A DNA stretch of 64,000 nt from UBA2336 sp036787955 (GCA_036787955.1 DAIQOI010000013.1:1-64000); one strand, 5' to 3'. Counted from the first letter of the stretch, positions 1 to 9,619 are shown. The notes: generated by a model from the sequence alone, not told the origin. Translations and numbers: made by a program.

Positions 1-2400
1 GGTTTATCCATCGGTGTACACCTGCTCAACCTGGTTACGCTGCCCGCACTTGGCTTGATTTTTTATTTCAAAAAATATCAGCCCACCCGATGGGGCATCA
101 TTGCAACACTCGCAGTGAGCGGGCTGCTCATCATTTTCATCAACGATTTTATCATTCCCGGACTCCCCGGACTTGCCGGAAACTTCGAAGTATTTTTCGT
201 GAACTCACTCGGGTTACCTTTTGGTTCGGGTGCCTTGTTCTTCAGCGCTCTCATCATCGCAGCCCTGGTTTACGGCATTAATTACAGCCAGCGAAAGGGC
301 AAAGCCGTGCTCAACACGTTCCTGCTATCCACTGCCTTTATTCTTATAGGCTACACTTCGTATGCCATCATCGTCATCCGCAGTAACTACAACCCGCCCA
401 TTGATGAGAACGATCCCAGCGATGTGATGAGCTTTGTGAGCTACCTGAAGCGCGAACAATATGGCAGCCGCCCGCTGTTGTACGGACCTTACTTCACAGC
501 CGAAATCATTGACGTTAAAGAAGGCGCTGCCATTTACAAAAAAGGAAAAGACAAGTACGAAATCGTTGACCGCAAGCGTGAATATGTGTACGATCCGAAA
601 CAAATGACCATCCTGCCACGCATTTACAGCAACATGGAAAATCACGCTTCCATTTACCGCAGCAAATTGGGACTAAAAGAAGGGCAAAGACCCACCTTTG
701 CAGATAACCTGCGGTTCATGTTTCAACACCAGATAGGCTGGATGTACATGCGGTATTTTATGTGGAACTTTGCCGGACGCGAAGGCGATGAGATTGGCGA
801 TGACTGGCTCGGCCCTTCGCAGTGGTTTGAAAAAGTGCCTTACCTGATTTCCTACAACAAGGCACGAAACAACTTCTTCCTCATTCCTTTTGTATTGGGT
901 TTCTTCGGCTTATACTACCAGTTTGTTAAAGACCCGAAGAACGCTGCAGTGGTAGGCTTGCTTTTTATTTTAACGGGTGTTGCACTGGTTATTTACCTCA
1001 ACTCACCCCCCACCGAACCGCGCGAACGCGACTACATCTATGCCGGTTCTTACTATGCCTTCGCTTTCTGGATTGGGCTGGCAGTAATTGGTATTGCTGC
1101 AGGCATTGAAAAACTGCTCCGCAACGGCAAAGTGGCCGCCATCGCTGCCACCCTTATTGGCCTTACCGCACCCGGCATCATGGCAGCCGAAGGATGGGAC
1201 GACCACAACCGTTCTGACCGGTGGTTTTCCGTTGATTCGGCCGTGAATTACCTGGACTCCTGCGCACCCAATGCCATCCTGTTTACCGGTGGCGATAACG
1301 ACACCTTCCCGCTGTGGTATGCCCAGGAAGTGGAGGGCATCCGTACCGACATGCGCGTGGTGGTGTTGAGCTACTACAATACCGACTGGTACATTGAACA
1401 AAGCATGCGCAGACATTATGAGTCGGAACCTTTTCCCTATACGCTCACAGCCGAGCACTACCGCCAGGGCGGGCCTAACGAAGCACTGGTGTATTTTGAT
1501 GCGGGCATCAAAAGCATCGACCTTGCCCAGTATATCGATCTGATCAAAAAGAAAAGCCCCAGCCTGTTACACCCCTACTATCCCAACACCAACATGGTGC
1601 CTGCCAAAGAACTGGTGCTGAAAGTGGATACGGCACGTGTTAAAGCGCTGGGTATCATTCCGAAAGAATTTGAAAAATACCTGGTCCCTGAAATGAAACT
1701 GCGCATGCGCAAGAATACCTTAATGAAACAGGACCTGGCACTGCTCGACCTCATGCTGACCAACAACTGGGAAAGACCGTTGTATGTAAACAATACTTCG
1801 CTCGAACAATTCAACATTGATCTAAAACCTTACGTGGTGAGCGAAGGAAATGCCTTCCGGATTTTGCCCATACAAAATCCCAATCCACAGTCAAGGCTTG
1901 TCAATACTGAAGTGGCCTACAACAACATCATGAACAAATTCCGCTTCCGCGGACTGGATAATCCCAACGTATTCTACAGCGTGGACTATCGCAATTTTGT
2001 GCAGAACCACCGCAGCACCTTTAACGATGTAGCCGAAGCGCTGTTACAGAAAGGCGATACCGCGCGTGCCCGCGAAGTACTCCTGCGCAACATTGAAGTA
2101 ATGCCCGACAGCAGCATTCCCTACGACTTTACCCATGCACTTGGGTTGCAGTTATGGTTTGAAGTGGGGGAAAAGGAAAAAGGTATTGAAATAGCCCGCA
2201 TCCTGGGCGACCGCACCGAAGAGATGGCCGAGTACATGATTGGCAAAGGGCTTATTAACCGCGACCTGTACAACCACATTGCCGTGCTGGGCACCATTCA
2301 GAATGTGCTGTACGAATATGGTGAACAAGAGCTGGCCCAGCGCTACGAACAGGCCTATCAGCGATATGCCCAACAGGTGCCGGTAAGATTCGGGCAGTAA
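1..2400 (+). CDS. DUF2723 family multi-pass membrane protein, 5' end missing
   Basis: The reading frame is open from the first base of the window, so the gene starts upstream; an internal TTG at 55 is not a credible start. About 799 residues are visible. The N-terminal part has several hydrophobic helices (four within the first ~120 residues, more around 290-390), followed by a long soluble C-terminal region. A TGGDNDTFPLW motif near visible residue 428 and the surrounding tryptophan- and tyrosine-rich segment are typical of the DUF2723 family, which is widespread in Bacteroidota and related by fold to protein O-mannosyltransferase-like glycosyltransferases. The substrate is unknown. It is probably an inner-membrane enzyme of surface glycan or protein glycosylation; that role is inference from the family, not seen here. 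Confidence 0.85.
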   Translation, partial: GLSIGVHLLNLVTLPALGLIFYFKKYQPTRWGIIATLAVSGLLIIFINDFIIPGLPGLAGNFEVFFVNSLGLPFGSGALFFSALIIAALVYGINYSQRKGKAVLNTFLLSTAFILIGYTSYAIIVIRSNYNPPIDENDPSDVMSFVSYLKREQYGSRPLLYGPYFTAEIIDVKEGAAIYKKGKDKYEIVDRKREYVYDPKQMTILPRIYSNMENHASIYRSKLGLKEGQRPTFADNLRFMFQHQIGWMYMRYFMWNFAGREGDEIGDDWLGPSQWFEKVPYLISYNKARNNFFLIPFVLGFFGLYYQFVKDPKNAAVVGLLFILTGVALVIYLNSPPTEPRERDYIYAGSYYAFAFWIGLAVIGIAAGIEKLLRNGKVAAIAATLIGLTAPGIMAAEGWDDHNRSDRWFSVDSAVNYLDSCAPNAILFTGGDNDTFPLWYAQEVEGIRTDMRVVVLSYYNTDWYIEQSMRRHYESEPFPYTLTAEHYRQGGPNEALVYFDAGIKSIDLAQYIDLIKKKSPSLLHPYYPNTNMVPAKELVLKVDTARVKALGIIPKEFEKYLVPEMKLRMRKNTLMKQDLALLDLMLTNNWERPLYVNNTSLEQFNIDLKPYVVSEGNAFRILPIQNPNPQSRLVNTEVAYNNIMNKFRFRGLDNPNVFYSVDYRNFVQNHRSTFNDVAEALLQKGDTARAREVLLRNIEVMPDSSIPYDFTHALGLQLWFEVGEKEKGIEIARILGDRTEEMAEYMIGKGLINRDLYNHIAVLGTIQNVLYEYGEQELAQRYEQAYQRYAQQVPVRFGQ

Positions 2401-2406
2401 CCTTTA

Positions 2407-3195
2407 TTAGGTCTTCCGTACCACCACCAACAGGTCCAGGGCTTGTTCGGCATCGCTAACAAGCAGATAGTCTTCGTGCGTAATGCTGTCAACCAGCTCA
2501 TTGCTGCGGTTGCGCAGGTTGTTGCGGTTTATGCGATTAAACACCTCATAAGGTAATCTGAGCAAAAAGGCCGGAAGCCGGTATTGCAGTTTTAAAATGT
2601 CCCACCGCGTAATGCGTTCAACGGCTGCTTTGTTTTTCCGGTAGTAGGTCATCACCTTTTCGTTGCCGGTAATTCCCTTCATTTCCACCTGATCAAAAAC
2701 ACTGTGCGCCAGCCGATGCAACTCATGGGCCAGGTACTCACGCACATGCCAGGGATTCCGGGTAAGCGACATGCTGCGGTTGGGCGTAGTGAGCAGCGCC
2801 ACACCCCCGGGTTTGAGCACGCGATAAATTTCCTGCATAAAAAACCGATCATCTTTAATGTGCTCAATTACCTGAAAACTGATCACCACATCGTACGCGT
2901 TATCGGGAAGACCCGCAAAAGGCGGAAAATTCAGGGCAACAAATTTTCCCTCCGGAAATTTTATTTGCAGTCGTGCAATGGCTCCTTTCAGTTTATCAAT
3001 AGCCGTAAACCGATCCGACAGCGGCAGAAGCAGGTCAATTCCCCGGCCTTCACCACACCCCACCTCCAGCACACTTTCCTTACCCGTAAGAAAAGACTGT
3101 GCCAGCACATAAGGTTTGAGCAGCCGCTGGTGCAGCGGATTGTCGGATGGCAACGTGTCGGATGCTACTTCGGTGGTGTAAATTTTGCCTGCCAT
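2407..3195 (-). CDS. Class I SAM-dependent methyltransferase
   Basis: A 262-residue protein with a Rossmann methyltransferase core. Motif I reads VLEVGCGEGRG near residue 45 (SAM binding), followed by FTAID (motif II) and a later VISFQVIEHI and VLKPGGVALLTTPN, the usual pattern of Methyltransf_11/25 enzymes. The start at 3195 (ATG, reading MAGKIYTT) is preferred over an upstream TTG at 3204, because an exact -7 promoter element lies only six bases upstream of this ATG. It converges with the DUF2723 gene, with only six bases between the stops. The substrate cannot be predicted; many Bacteroidota relatives sit among surface polysaccharide genes, but nothing here proves that. Confidence 0.85.
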   Translation of the reverse strand: MAGKIYTTEVASDTLPSDNPLHQRLLKPYVLAQSFLTGKESVLEVGCGEGRGIDLLLPLSDRFTAIDKLKGAIARLQIKFPEGKFVALNFPPFAGLPDNAYDVVISFQVIEHIKDDRFFMQEIYRVLKPGGVALLTTPNRSMSLTRNPWHVREYLAHELHRLAHSVFDQVEMKGITGNEKVMTYYRKNKAAVERITRWDILKLQYRLPAFLLRLPYEVFNRINRNNLRNRSNELVDSITHEDYLLVSDAEQALDLLVVVRKT

Positions 3196-3201
3196 AGCGC
3201 A

Positions 3202-3209
3202 CAAAAATA
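3202..3209 (-). promoter_or_regulatory. Bacteroidota -7 element for the methyltransferase gene
   Basis: The minus strand reads TATTTTTG, an exact TAnnTTTG match, six bases before the ATG at 3195. Transcription would begin at or next to the start codon, so the message is probably leaderless or nearly so. Confidence 0.65.
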
Positions 3210-3236
3210 GCCGAAGAACAACAGAATATCAGCCAA

Positions 3237-4421
3237 ATGCGTTATTTTAATCCGATGAATCTTCGCAGTGCTTTATTATTACCGGGTCTGCTCACGGCAA
3301 CCGTGTCCTTCAGTCAGCCGATGCGCGACAACAACTTCAGTCACATCTACAATCCCGATGAAGCGTTTTCAGTCAGTACACTGTGTTATCATGAAAGTAA
3401 CAAGCTGATATTTTACTTTTCGTTCGGGCTGCGCAGCTCCCGCAACATGAGCGAGTTCAGCATTCAGGCGGAGTTGCGAAACGACCTGACCGACAAAGAA
3501 GGTGCAGTACTCCCGGAACCGGAATGGATAGCTTCGAACGAAACGGTTAAATCGGGCAAAGTTCAGCTGCCGGCAGACGCAGCAGGGAAGATCGTTGTAT
3601 TGAAAATAATCCTGGCCTCGGCCCGAAGGCCCTGGTTTGTGTACACCGAAATCCCTAAAACCAGAAGCTTTGCCATCCTTCGGAACGGTATTCCGGTAAC
3701 CGGAAAATTTATTTCGGTTAACGAACAGGTAACTTTTGCAGGTTTTGAAGAAAATAAACCGGTTATTGTATCGGTATATCAGGATGATTTTCCGCCGGCA
3801 CTTCCTCCCTTTGCCACTTCCCAGGCACGCGTGGCCCCCATGATAAAACCCTCGTTAATTTTTACTCATCAACCGGATAAACCTCTGGGTTTTCAAAGCA
3901 AAGGGCTTGTACTCATACAACAGGATACTACAACGGCCGAAGGCATAGCATTCAGGGTAGAAGACGATTACCCGCGTTTTACTACCATCCCTTCACTCAC
4001 AGGGCCGATGGTTTATGTATGCGAAAAAAAAGAAATGGACCGCCTGCGGGAAGCACAGGGTAACAAAGCTGCATTCGACAAAGTAATACTGGGTATCTTG
4101 GGCAATGCCGAGCGCGCCCGCATTTTTATGCGCAGTTATTTTCAGCGCGTAGAGCAGGCCAACCGCATGTTTACCTCTTACAAGGAAGGCTGGAAAACCG
4201 ACCGTGGCATGATCTACATCATTTTCGGTCCGCCGGAAGAAGTATATCTGCTGGGGAACCGCGAAATTTGGGAATACAACAATGCCAGCTTCAAAGGGCG
4301 CTTTATCTTTACCCGCTCGGCCACTCTGTTCGACCCGCAAAACTATGTTTTGATACGGGACGGCAGCCTGCGTGATAAGTGGTACAGCATGGTTGATTTA
4401 TGGCGTAAGGCAAGATTCTGA
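3237..4421 (+). CDS. GWxTD domain-containing secreted protein
   Basis: A 394-residue protein with an N-terminal signal peptide (hydrophobic stretch to about residue 26, ending SFSQ). Near residues 320-335 it carries the diagnostic GWKTDRG motif followed by IYIIFGPPEEVY, the core of the GWxTD domain found almost only in Bacteroidota and relatives. The domain's function is not established. The start could be 3237 or the ATG at 3255 (MNLRSALL), which gives a more compact signal peptide. It is divergent from the methyltransferase and directly precedes the rlmB-like gene, which has its own promoter. Confidence 0.85.
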   Translation: MRYFNPMNLRSALLLPGLLTATVSFSQPMRDNNFSHIYNPDEAFSVSTLCYHESNKLIFYFSFGLRSSRNMSEFSIQAELRNDLTDKEGAVLPEPEWIASNETVKSGKVQLPADAAGKIVVLKIILASARRPWFVYTEIPKTRSFAILRNGIPVTGKFISVNEQVTFAGFEENKPVIVSVYQDDFPPALPPFATSQARVAPMIKPSLIFTHQPDKPLGFQSKGLVLIQQDTTTAEGIAFRVEDDYPRFTTIPSLTGPMVYVCEKKEMDRLREAQGNKAAFDKVILGILGNAERARIFMRSYFQRVEQANRMFTSYKEGWKTDRGMIYIIFGPPEEVYLLGNREIWEYNNASFKGRFIFTRSATLFDPQNYVLIRDGSLRDKWYSMVDLWRKARF

Positions 4422-4427
4422 AATGCC

Positions 4428-4435
4428 TACCTTTG
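4428..4435 (+). promoter_or_regulatory. Bacteroidota -7 element for the rlmB-like gene
   Basis: TACCTTTG is an exact TAnnTTTG match ending four bases before the ATG at 4440. It lies in the short gap after the GWxTD gene and implies a leaderless or near-leaderless mRNA. Confidence 0.65.
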
Positions 4436-4439
4436 CCAC

Positions 4440-5180
4440 ATGGGCAAACCCAATCTTATTTACGGCACACGCGCAGTAACCGAAGCTATACTGGCAGGCA
4501 AAACACTCGAACGCGTGTTCATTCAGCAGGGCATACGCAGCGAACTGGTGCGGGATTTGGTACGCCTGCTGCGCGAGCGGCACATACCCTTTACCCAGGT
4601 GCCTGCCGAAAAAATCAGTCGCCTTACCGGGAAAAACCATCAGGGCGTGGCAGGCTTTCTTTCGGCGGTTGATTATGCGCAATTAAACAACCTCATTCAG
4701 CAGGTCTTTGAAGAAGGCCGCCAGCCGCTTGTTATCCTGCTCGACCGCATTACCGATGTGCGCAACCTGGGCGCCATTGCCCGTACGGCCGAATGCATGG
4801 GAGCCGATGCACTTGTGGTGCCCGAAAAAGGCAGCGCTCCAATATCGGCCGATGCTGTTAAAACCTCGGCAGGAGCATTGCACCATTTGCCGGTATGCCG
4901 GGAAAAAAATCTGAAACATTCCGTGCAGTGGCTGAAAGAATCCGGCCTGACGGTAGTGGCCTGCACGGAGAAAGCCGCAAAAAACGTGAATGAATGCGAC
5001 CTGAACCGCCCGCTTGCAGTGGTGTTTGGTTCGGAAGAAGATGGCATTTCGAACGAGCTGCTGCGTGCAGCTGATGAGCTTGTTAAAATTCCGATGCGGG
5101 GGAAGATTCAATCACTTAATGTATCCGTAGCTGCCGGCATGGTGTTGTATGAAATCCTGCGTCAACGGAACTTTCGCTGA
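4440..5180 (+). CDS. rlmB: 23S rRNA (guanosine-2'-O-)-methyltransferase RlmB-type, TrmH/SPOUT family
   Basis: A 246-residue SPOUT (trefoil-knot) RNA methyltransferase. It has an N-terminal substrate-binding domain (residues 1-75, starting YGTRAVTEAI) and a catalytic SpoU domain with DRITDVRNLGAIARTAE (motif 1, near 100), VVFGSEEDGIS (motif 2, near 195) and IPMRGKIQSLNVSVAAG (motif 3, near 215). Family knowledge: RlmB methylates the ribose of G2251 in the 23S peptidyl-transferase loop using SAM. Length and domain order match RlmB. It converges on the guanylyltransferase gene with a single base between the two stop codons. Confidence 0.9.
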   Translation: MGKPNLIYGTRAVTEAILAGKTLERVFIQQGIRSELVRDLVRLLRERHIPFTQVPAEKISRLTGKNHQGVAGFLSAVDYAQLNNLIQQVFEEGRQPLVILLDRITDVRNLGAIARTAECMGADALVVPEKGSAPISADAVKTSAGALHHLPVCREKNLKHSVQWLKESGLTVVACTEKAAKNVNECDLNRPLAVVFGSEEDGISNELLRAADELVKIPMRGKIQSLNVSVAAGMVLYEILRQRNFR

Positions 5181-5181
5181 C

Positions 5182-6261
5182 CTACAAATATTCATTACCG
5201 TTTTTCAACGTCTTCACATCATTTACAAACTGACGGAACAGGTCTTCGCGATCTTTTTCACACACGATAACCACATTGCCAAACTCACCTACCAGGTAAC
5301 CATTAAGGCCGTGCACCACCAACAACTTGTCAGGTGATGATGCTTTGAAAATACAATTGCGCGATTCGTAAGCCAGCACACGTCCAGTGATGAGATTGTT
5401 TTCCTTATCCTTGGCCGACACGTCATGTATGCTGCTCCACGAACCTAAATCGGACCAGGTAAATGATGCCGGACACACATATACGTTGGTGGCTTTTTCC
5501 ATCACACCGTAATCAATGGAAATACTTTTGCATTGGGCATAAGCCTGCGCAATGGCCTCTTTTTCCTTCGGTGTTCCGAATGTCGATGAGCATTCTTCAA
5601 ACACCTCGGCCATCTCCGGCAAATGTTCCTTCAACGCCTGGATGATGGCCCGAACGCCCCAGATAAAAATCCCTGAGTTCCATACAAAATCACCGCTTTC
5701 CAGAAATTTCTTGGCCAGGGCAATCTGCGGTTTTTCGGTAAAAGTTTTTACTTTTTTCAAGTAGGATTTATCAGGATGATACTGAATGTATCCGTAACCG
5801 GTTTCGGGACGGTTGGGTGTAATACCCAGTGTGATCAGCTTATCCTGGTCGCGTGCATATTCAGCAGCACGGGTAATGGTTTTTTCAAACTCCTTTTCAT
5901 TAAGTATCAGATGATCGGACGGACTTACAATCAATATTGCTTCGGTATCCAGCTGCGCAATGCGGTAACTGGCATAGGCAATACAGGCCGCTGTGTTTTT
6001 TCGCATGGGTTCGGCCAGTATCTGAGCTTCGGGCAAATGTGGCAATTGTTCGCGCACAAGGTGCACATGCTCTTCGTGTGTTACCACAAAGATCTTACCT
6101 GGCTCAGAGATGGGCAGAAAGCGATCGTAGGTAGCCTGCAGGAGGGTCTTACCCATACCCAGTACATCCAGAAATTGTTTGGGCTGGCGGTTACGGCTGT
6201 ACGGCCAGAAGCGCACGCCTACACCTCCGGCCATTAACACCACGTAGGGTTTCTTATTCAT
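5182..6261 (-). CDS. Mannose-1-phosphate guanylyltransferase
   Basis: A 359-residue nucleotidyltransferase that makes GDP-mannose from mannose-1-phosphate and GTP. The N-terminal signature GGVGVRFWPYSR followed by PKQFL (residues ~12-30), the SPSDHLI segment near 115, and TEKP plus WNSGIFIW near 185-200 are the standard pattern. It is the short, single-domain form without a fused phosphomannose isomerase domain, as in many Bacteroidota. It lies 53 bp downstream of kpsF on the same strand, so the two probably form one unit feeding surface polysaccharide and LPS precursors. Confidence 0.92.
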   Translation of the reverse strand: MNKKPYVVLMAGGVGVRFWPYSRNRQPKQFLDVLGMGKTLLQATYDRFLPISEPGKIFVVTHEEHVHLVREQLPHLPEAQILAEPMRKNTAACIAYASYRIAQLDTEAILIVSPSDHLILNEKEFEKTITRAAEYARDQDKLITLGITPNRPETGYGYIQYHPDKSYLKKVKTFTEKPQIALAKKFLESGDFVWNSGIFIWGVRAIIQALKEHLPEMAEVFEECSSTFGTPKEKEAIAQAYAQCKSISIDYGVMEKATNVYVCPASFTWSDLGSWSSIHDVSAKDKENNLITGRVLAYESRNCIFKASSPDKLLVVHGLNGYLVGEFGNVVIVCEKDREDLFRQFVNDVKTLKNGNEYL

Positions 6262-6314
6262 GACAGGATTTTGTAATATGTAGTTTGTACGTAAACAACT
6301 TGTATTGCGTTATC

Positions 6315-7283
6315 TCAGGCAATACCTTCTTTCAGTAAATCATGCAGATGGATGAAGCCCGCCAGCCGCTCACCATCCATCACCACCAGTTGGGTAATAT
6401 TATTCTCCTGCATCTGCTGCAAAGCTTTCACCGCAAACTCGTCCTGTTGAATGGTTTTCGGATTGCGCGTCATAATATCGCGGGCTTTCAATGCCGACAG
6501 GTCCGGATTTTTTTCCAGCATCCTGCGCAGGTCACCATCGGTAATAATCCCCAGCAGTTTTTTATCGCCTTCGGCTACAGCCGTACAGCCCAGTCGCTTG
6601 GATGAAATTTCAACTATCACCTCTTTTAAAGTAGCATCCGGGTGCACCACCGGTAAGGCGTTGTGTATGGAAATATCAGAAACTTTAAGATACAATTGCT
6701 TGCCCAGCGAGCCACCCGGATGGAAAGTGGCAAAGTCGGCCGGAGTAAAGTTACGCAGGTGTACCAGGCACACGGCCAGGGCATCGCCCAGTGCCAGGTG
6801 AGCCGTGGTGCTGGTGGTGGGGGCCAGGTTATTCGGGCAGGCTTCTTTATCAATGGTGGCATTCAACACATAGTCGGCCTGCCGGGCCAGGTAGCTGTCG
6901 GTATTGCTCACCAGGGCTACCAGCAGTGCACCCCTCCTTTTCAAAAGGGGCACAAGCACTTTGATTTCGGGTGTATTGCCGCTCTTGGATATGCAGATTA
7001 CTATGTCTTCGGGCTGAACCATGCCCAAGTCGCCATGAATGGCATCGGCCGCATGCATAAAAATTGCGGGCGTTCCGGTAGAATTTAGGGTGGCCACAAT
7101 TTTATTTGCTATAATGGCACTTTTGCCAATGCCTGTTACGACAACTCGTCCTTTTGCCGAATAAATTGCCTGAACGCACGCTTCAAATTCTTCGTTTATG
7201 AAATCAGTTAACCGCTCAATAGCTTTTGATTCATTTATTAATACTTCGCGTGCAATGTTTTTGATATTTTTTGCTATATTCAA
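6315..7283 (-). CDS. kpsF: D-arabinose 5-phosphate isomerase, KpsF/GutQ family
   Basis: A 322-residue protein with an N-terminal SIS sugar-isomerase domain (residues ~30-165, with VTGIGKSAIIANKI and SKSGNTPEI phosphate-binding motifs) and two C-terminal CBS domains (~200-320). The family converts ribulose-5-phosphate to arabinose-5-phosphate, the first step to Kdo for lipopolysaccharide. The start codon is TTG at 7283: an in-frame stop lies three codons upstream and no ATG is near, while an AAAGGG Shine-Dalgarno-like run sits just before it. It is divergent from recQ and followed by the guanylyltransferase gene. Confidence 0.92.
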   Translation of the reverse strand: MNIAKNIKNIAREVLINESKAIERLTDFINEEFEACVQAIYSAKGRVVVTGIGKSAIIANKIVATLNSTGTPAIFMHAADAIHGDLGMVQPEDIVICISKSGNTPEIKVLVPLLKRRGALLVALVSNTDSYLARQADYVLNATIDKEACPNNLAPTTSTTAHLALGDALAVCLVHLRNFTPADFATFHPGGSLGKQLYLKVSDISIHNALPVVHPDATLKEVIVEISSKRLGCTAVAEGDKKLLGIITDGDLRRMLEKNPDLSALKARDIMTRNPKTIQQDEFAVKALQQMQENNITQLVVMDGERLAGFIHLHDLLKEGIA

Positions 7284-7312
7284 TGCCCTTTACGATTTAG
7301 TTTTGTTGTTAG

Positions 7313-7320
7313 CAAAGATA
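7313..7320 (-). promoter_or_regulatory. Bacteroidota -7 element for kpsF
   Basis: The minus strand reads TATCTTTG (exact TAnnTTTG), 29 bases upstream of the kpsF TTG start, in the divergent kpsF/recQ intergenic region. No exact element was found facing recQ. Confidence 0.6.
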
Positions 7321-7348
7321 TAAGATTAAACTAACCCACGTTAGGATT

Positions 7349-9541
7349 ATGATGGTGGCAGAAGAGAAAGATATTCTGAAAAGTAAACTGAAAGAAGTTT
7401 TTGGTTACAGCAACTTCCGCGGTAATCAGGAAGCTATTATCCGCAATGTGCTGGAAGGCAAAAATACGTTTGTCATTATGCCTACCGGTGCCGGCAAATC
7501 ACTTTGTTATCAGTTGCCGGCAATCATCATGGACGGTCTGGCGGTGGTGATCTCACCACTCATCGCGCTCATGAAAAATCAGGTTGATCAGCTTAATGCT
7601 TATGGTATAAATGCCCGCTTCCTTAACTCTACGCTTTCCAAAGGCGAGATAACCCGTTTGAAAAAAGACAGCATCAGCGGAAATGTTAAGTTATTATATG
7701 TGGCCCCCGAATCGCTGAACAAGGAAGAGAACATAGAGTTTCTTAAAAAAGTCAAGGTATCGTTTGTTGCCATTGATGAAGCTCACTGTATTTCCGAATG
7801 GGGGCATGACTTCCGGCCGGAATACCGCAAGATCAAATCCATGATACAGCAACTGGGCAACCTGCCCATCATTGCACTTACTGCCACCGCTACACCCAAG
7901 GTACAGCTCGACATCCAGAAAAACCTGCAGATGGAAGATGCCGACATCTTCATCTCCTCGTTCAACCGCAAGAACCTGTACTACGAAGTACGCCCGAAAA
8001 AAGAAACCAAGAAGCAACTGATCAAATTTCTGCGCGACAACAAAGGTAAATCCGGTATCGTGTACTGCCTGAGCCGTAAAAAAGTAGAAGAAATCGCCAA
8101 CCTGCTTACAGTTAACGGATTCAAGGCGGCACCCTACCATGCCGGCCTGGATGCCGATGTGCGCGAGAAAAACCAGGACGCCTTCCTCAACGAAGAAATT
8201 GATATCATCGTGGCCACCATTGCCTTCGGTATGGGCATTGACAAACCCGATGTTCGGTTTGTGGTGCACTACGATGTACCCAAGTCGCTCGAAGGATATT
8301 ATCAGGAAACCGGTCGTGCCGGCCGCGATGGCCTGGAAGGACACTGCCTGATGTTCTACAGCCACAACGACCTGAACAAACTTGAAAAGTTTAATAAAGA
8401 CAAATCCGTACAGGAGCGCGAAAACGCGCGCCTCCTGTTACAGGAAATGGAATATTATGCCGAATCGCCCGTATGCCGCAGGCGTCAGTTGCTGCATTAC
8501 TTTGGCGAAGAGTTCAGGGAAGAAAACTGCGGCATGTGCGACAACTGCGTGCATCCGCGCGAACGCTTTGACGGAACTCCTTATGTTAAAACCGTGCTGC
8601 AGGCTGCAAAACAAACCAACGAGCGCTTCGGCCTGAATCACCTCGTGAATGTTATTCGCGGCATTGAAGATGAATACGTAAAAAGCTATGCCCACTTCGA
8701 CCTGCCGGTATTCGGAACCGGCAGCGATGAAGAAGCTGACTTCTGGAAATCCGTAATCAGGCAGGCACTCATTTATCAATACCTGGAAAAGGATATCGAA
8801 AACATTGGCGTATTGAAGCTCACCCCGAAGGGCGAAGCCTTCCTGAAGAAGCCACACCCCATTGAGCTGGCACGCGACCACGACTTTACCACCGATCTGG
8901 ATGAGGAGGAAGAATCGTCCGAGCGCGTGCCTATGAACACCAAGTCGTACGATGAGAAGCTCTTTGAAATGCTCAAAGACCTGCGCAAGAAAATCGCACG
9001 CGAAAAAAATCTTCCGCCCTATGTTATCTTCCAGGACCCTTCGCTGGAAGAAATGGCTACCACCTATCCCACCACCCGCGAAGAACTGGCCCAGGTAAAC
9101 GGAGTGGGCATGGGCAAGGTGAACAAGTTTGGAAAAGAGTTTCTGGAGCTTATCCAGCAGTATGTTGAAGAAAACGACATCGAAACAGCAACCGAAGTGG
9201 TGGTGAAATCTTCGGTCAATAAATCCAAGACAAAAATCTTTATCATTCAGCAAATTGATAAGAAGGTTGACCTGGAAGAAATTGCTGAGATGGCCAATCT
9301 GACATTCGATGAACTGCTCACCGAAATTGAAAACATTACCAACTCAGGCACCAAGCTCAACCTGAATTATTACATCGATCAGGTGCTCGACCCGCAAAAG
9401 CAAGAAGACATTCACGACTACTTCATGCAGGCCGAAACCGACAGCCTGGAAGCAGCCCTTCAGGACGAAAGCCTTTCTGAATACACCGAAGAAGAAATCC
9501 GCCTGGCGCGCATCCAGTTCATGAGCAAATACGCGCACTAA
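7349..9541 (+). CDS. recQ: ATP-dependent DNA helicase RecQ
   Basis: A 730-residue superfamily 2 helicase of DNA repair. The order is the Walker A MPTGAGKS (near residue 48), DEAH box in AIDEAHCISEWGHDFRPEY (near 142), TATAT motif III, then the helicase C domain ending in QETGRAGRDG. A RecQ zinc site follows (CRRRQLLHYF then CGMCDNC, near 375-400), then a winged-helix RQC domain, an HRDC domain (~530-610), and a further C-terminal helix-turn-helix extension that many Bacteroidota RecQ proteins share. All catalytic motifs are intact. The first two codons are both ATG; 7349 or 7352 could be used. A strong hairpin terminator follows. Confidence 0.95.
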   Translation: MMVAEEKDILKSKLKEVFGYSNFRGNQEAIIRNVLEGKNTFVIMPTGAGKSLCYQLPAIIMDGLAVVISPLIALMKNQVDQLNAYGINARFLNSTLSKGEITRLKKDSISGNVKLLYVAPESLNKEENIEFLKKVKVSFVAIDEAHCISEWGHDFRPEYRKIKSMIQQLGNLPIIALTATATPKVQLDIQKNLQMEDADIFISSFNRKNLYYEVRPKKETKKQLIKFLRDNKGKSGIVYCLSRKKVEEIANLLTVNGFKAAPYHAGLDADVREKNQDAFLNEEIDIIVATIAFGMGIDKPDVRFVVHYDVPKSLEGYYQETGRAGRDGLEGHCLMFYSHNDLNKLEKFNKDKSVQERENARLLLQEMEYYAESPVCRRRQLLHYFGEEFREENCGMCDNCVHPRERFDGTPYVKTVLQAAKQTNERFGLNHLVNVIRGIEDEYVKSYAHFDLPVFGTGSDEEADFWKSVIRQALIYQYLEKDIENIGVLKLTPKGEAFLKKPHPIELARDHDFTTDLDEEEESSERVPMNTKSYDEKLFEMLKDLRKKIAREKNLPPYVIFQDPSLEEMATTYPTTREELAQVNGVGMGKVNKFGKEFLELIQQYVEENDIETATEVVVKSSVNKSKTKIFIIQQIDKKVDLEEIAEMANLTFDELLTEIENITNSGTKLNLNYYIDQVLDPQKQEDIHDYFMQAETDSLEAALQDESLSEYTEEEIRLARIQFMSKYAH

Positions 9542-9553
9542 ACATTGGCATAG

Positions 9554-9583
9554 CCTGCGCCCGTTCATTTTGACGGGCGCAGG
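9554..9583 (+). terminator. Intrinsic terminator after recQ
   Basis: A perfect 11-bp stem (CCTGCGCCCGT pairing with ACGGGCGCAGG) around an 8-base loop starts 13 bases after the recQ stop and is followed by TCTTTGTT. Confidence 0.8.
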
Positions 9584-9619
9584 TCTTTGTTCATCTTTGA
9601 ACCTTTACACTGTAACCTG

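Noticed and set aside
9590..9605. -7 element in front of purD (CATCTTTG)
   Set aside because: One mismatch at the first base; noted in the purD entry but not listed as a site. Similar one-mismatch boxes near udk, SNase, arginase-like and symporter genes were treated the same way.
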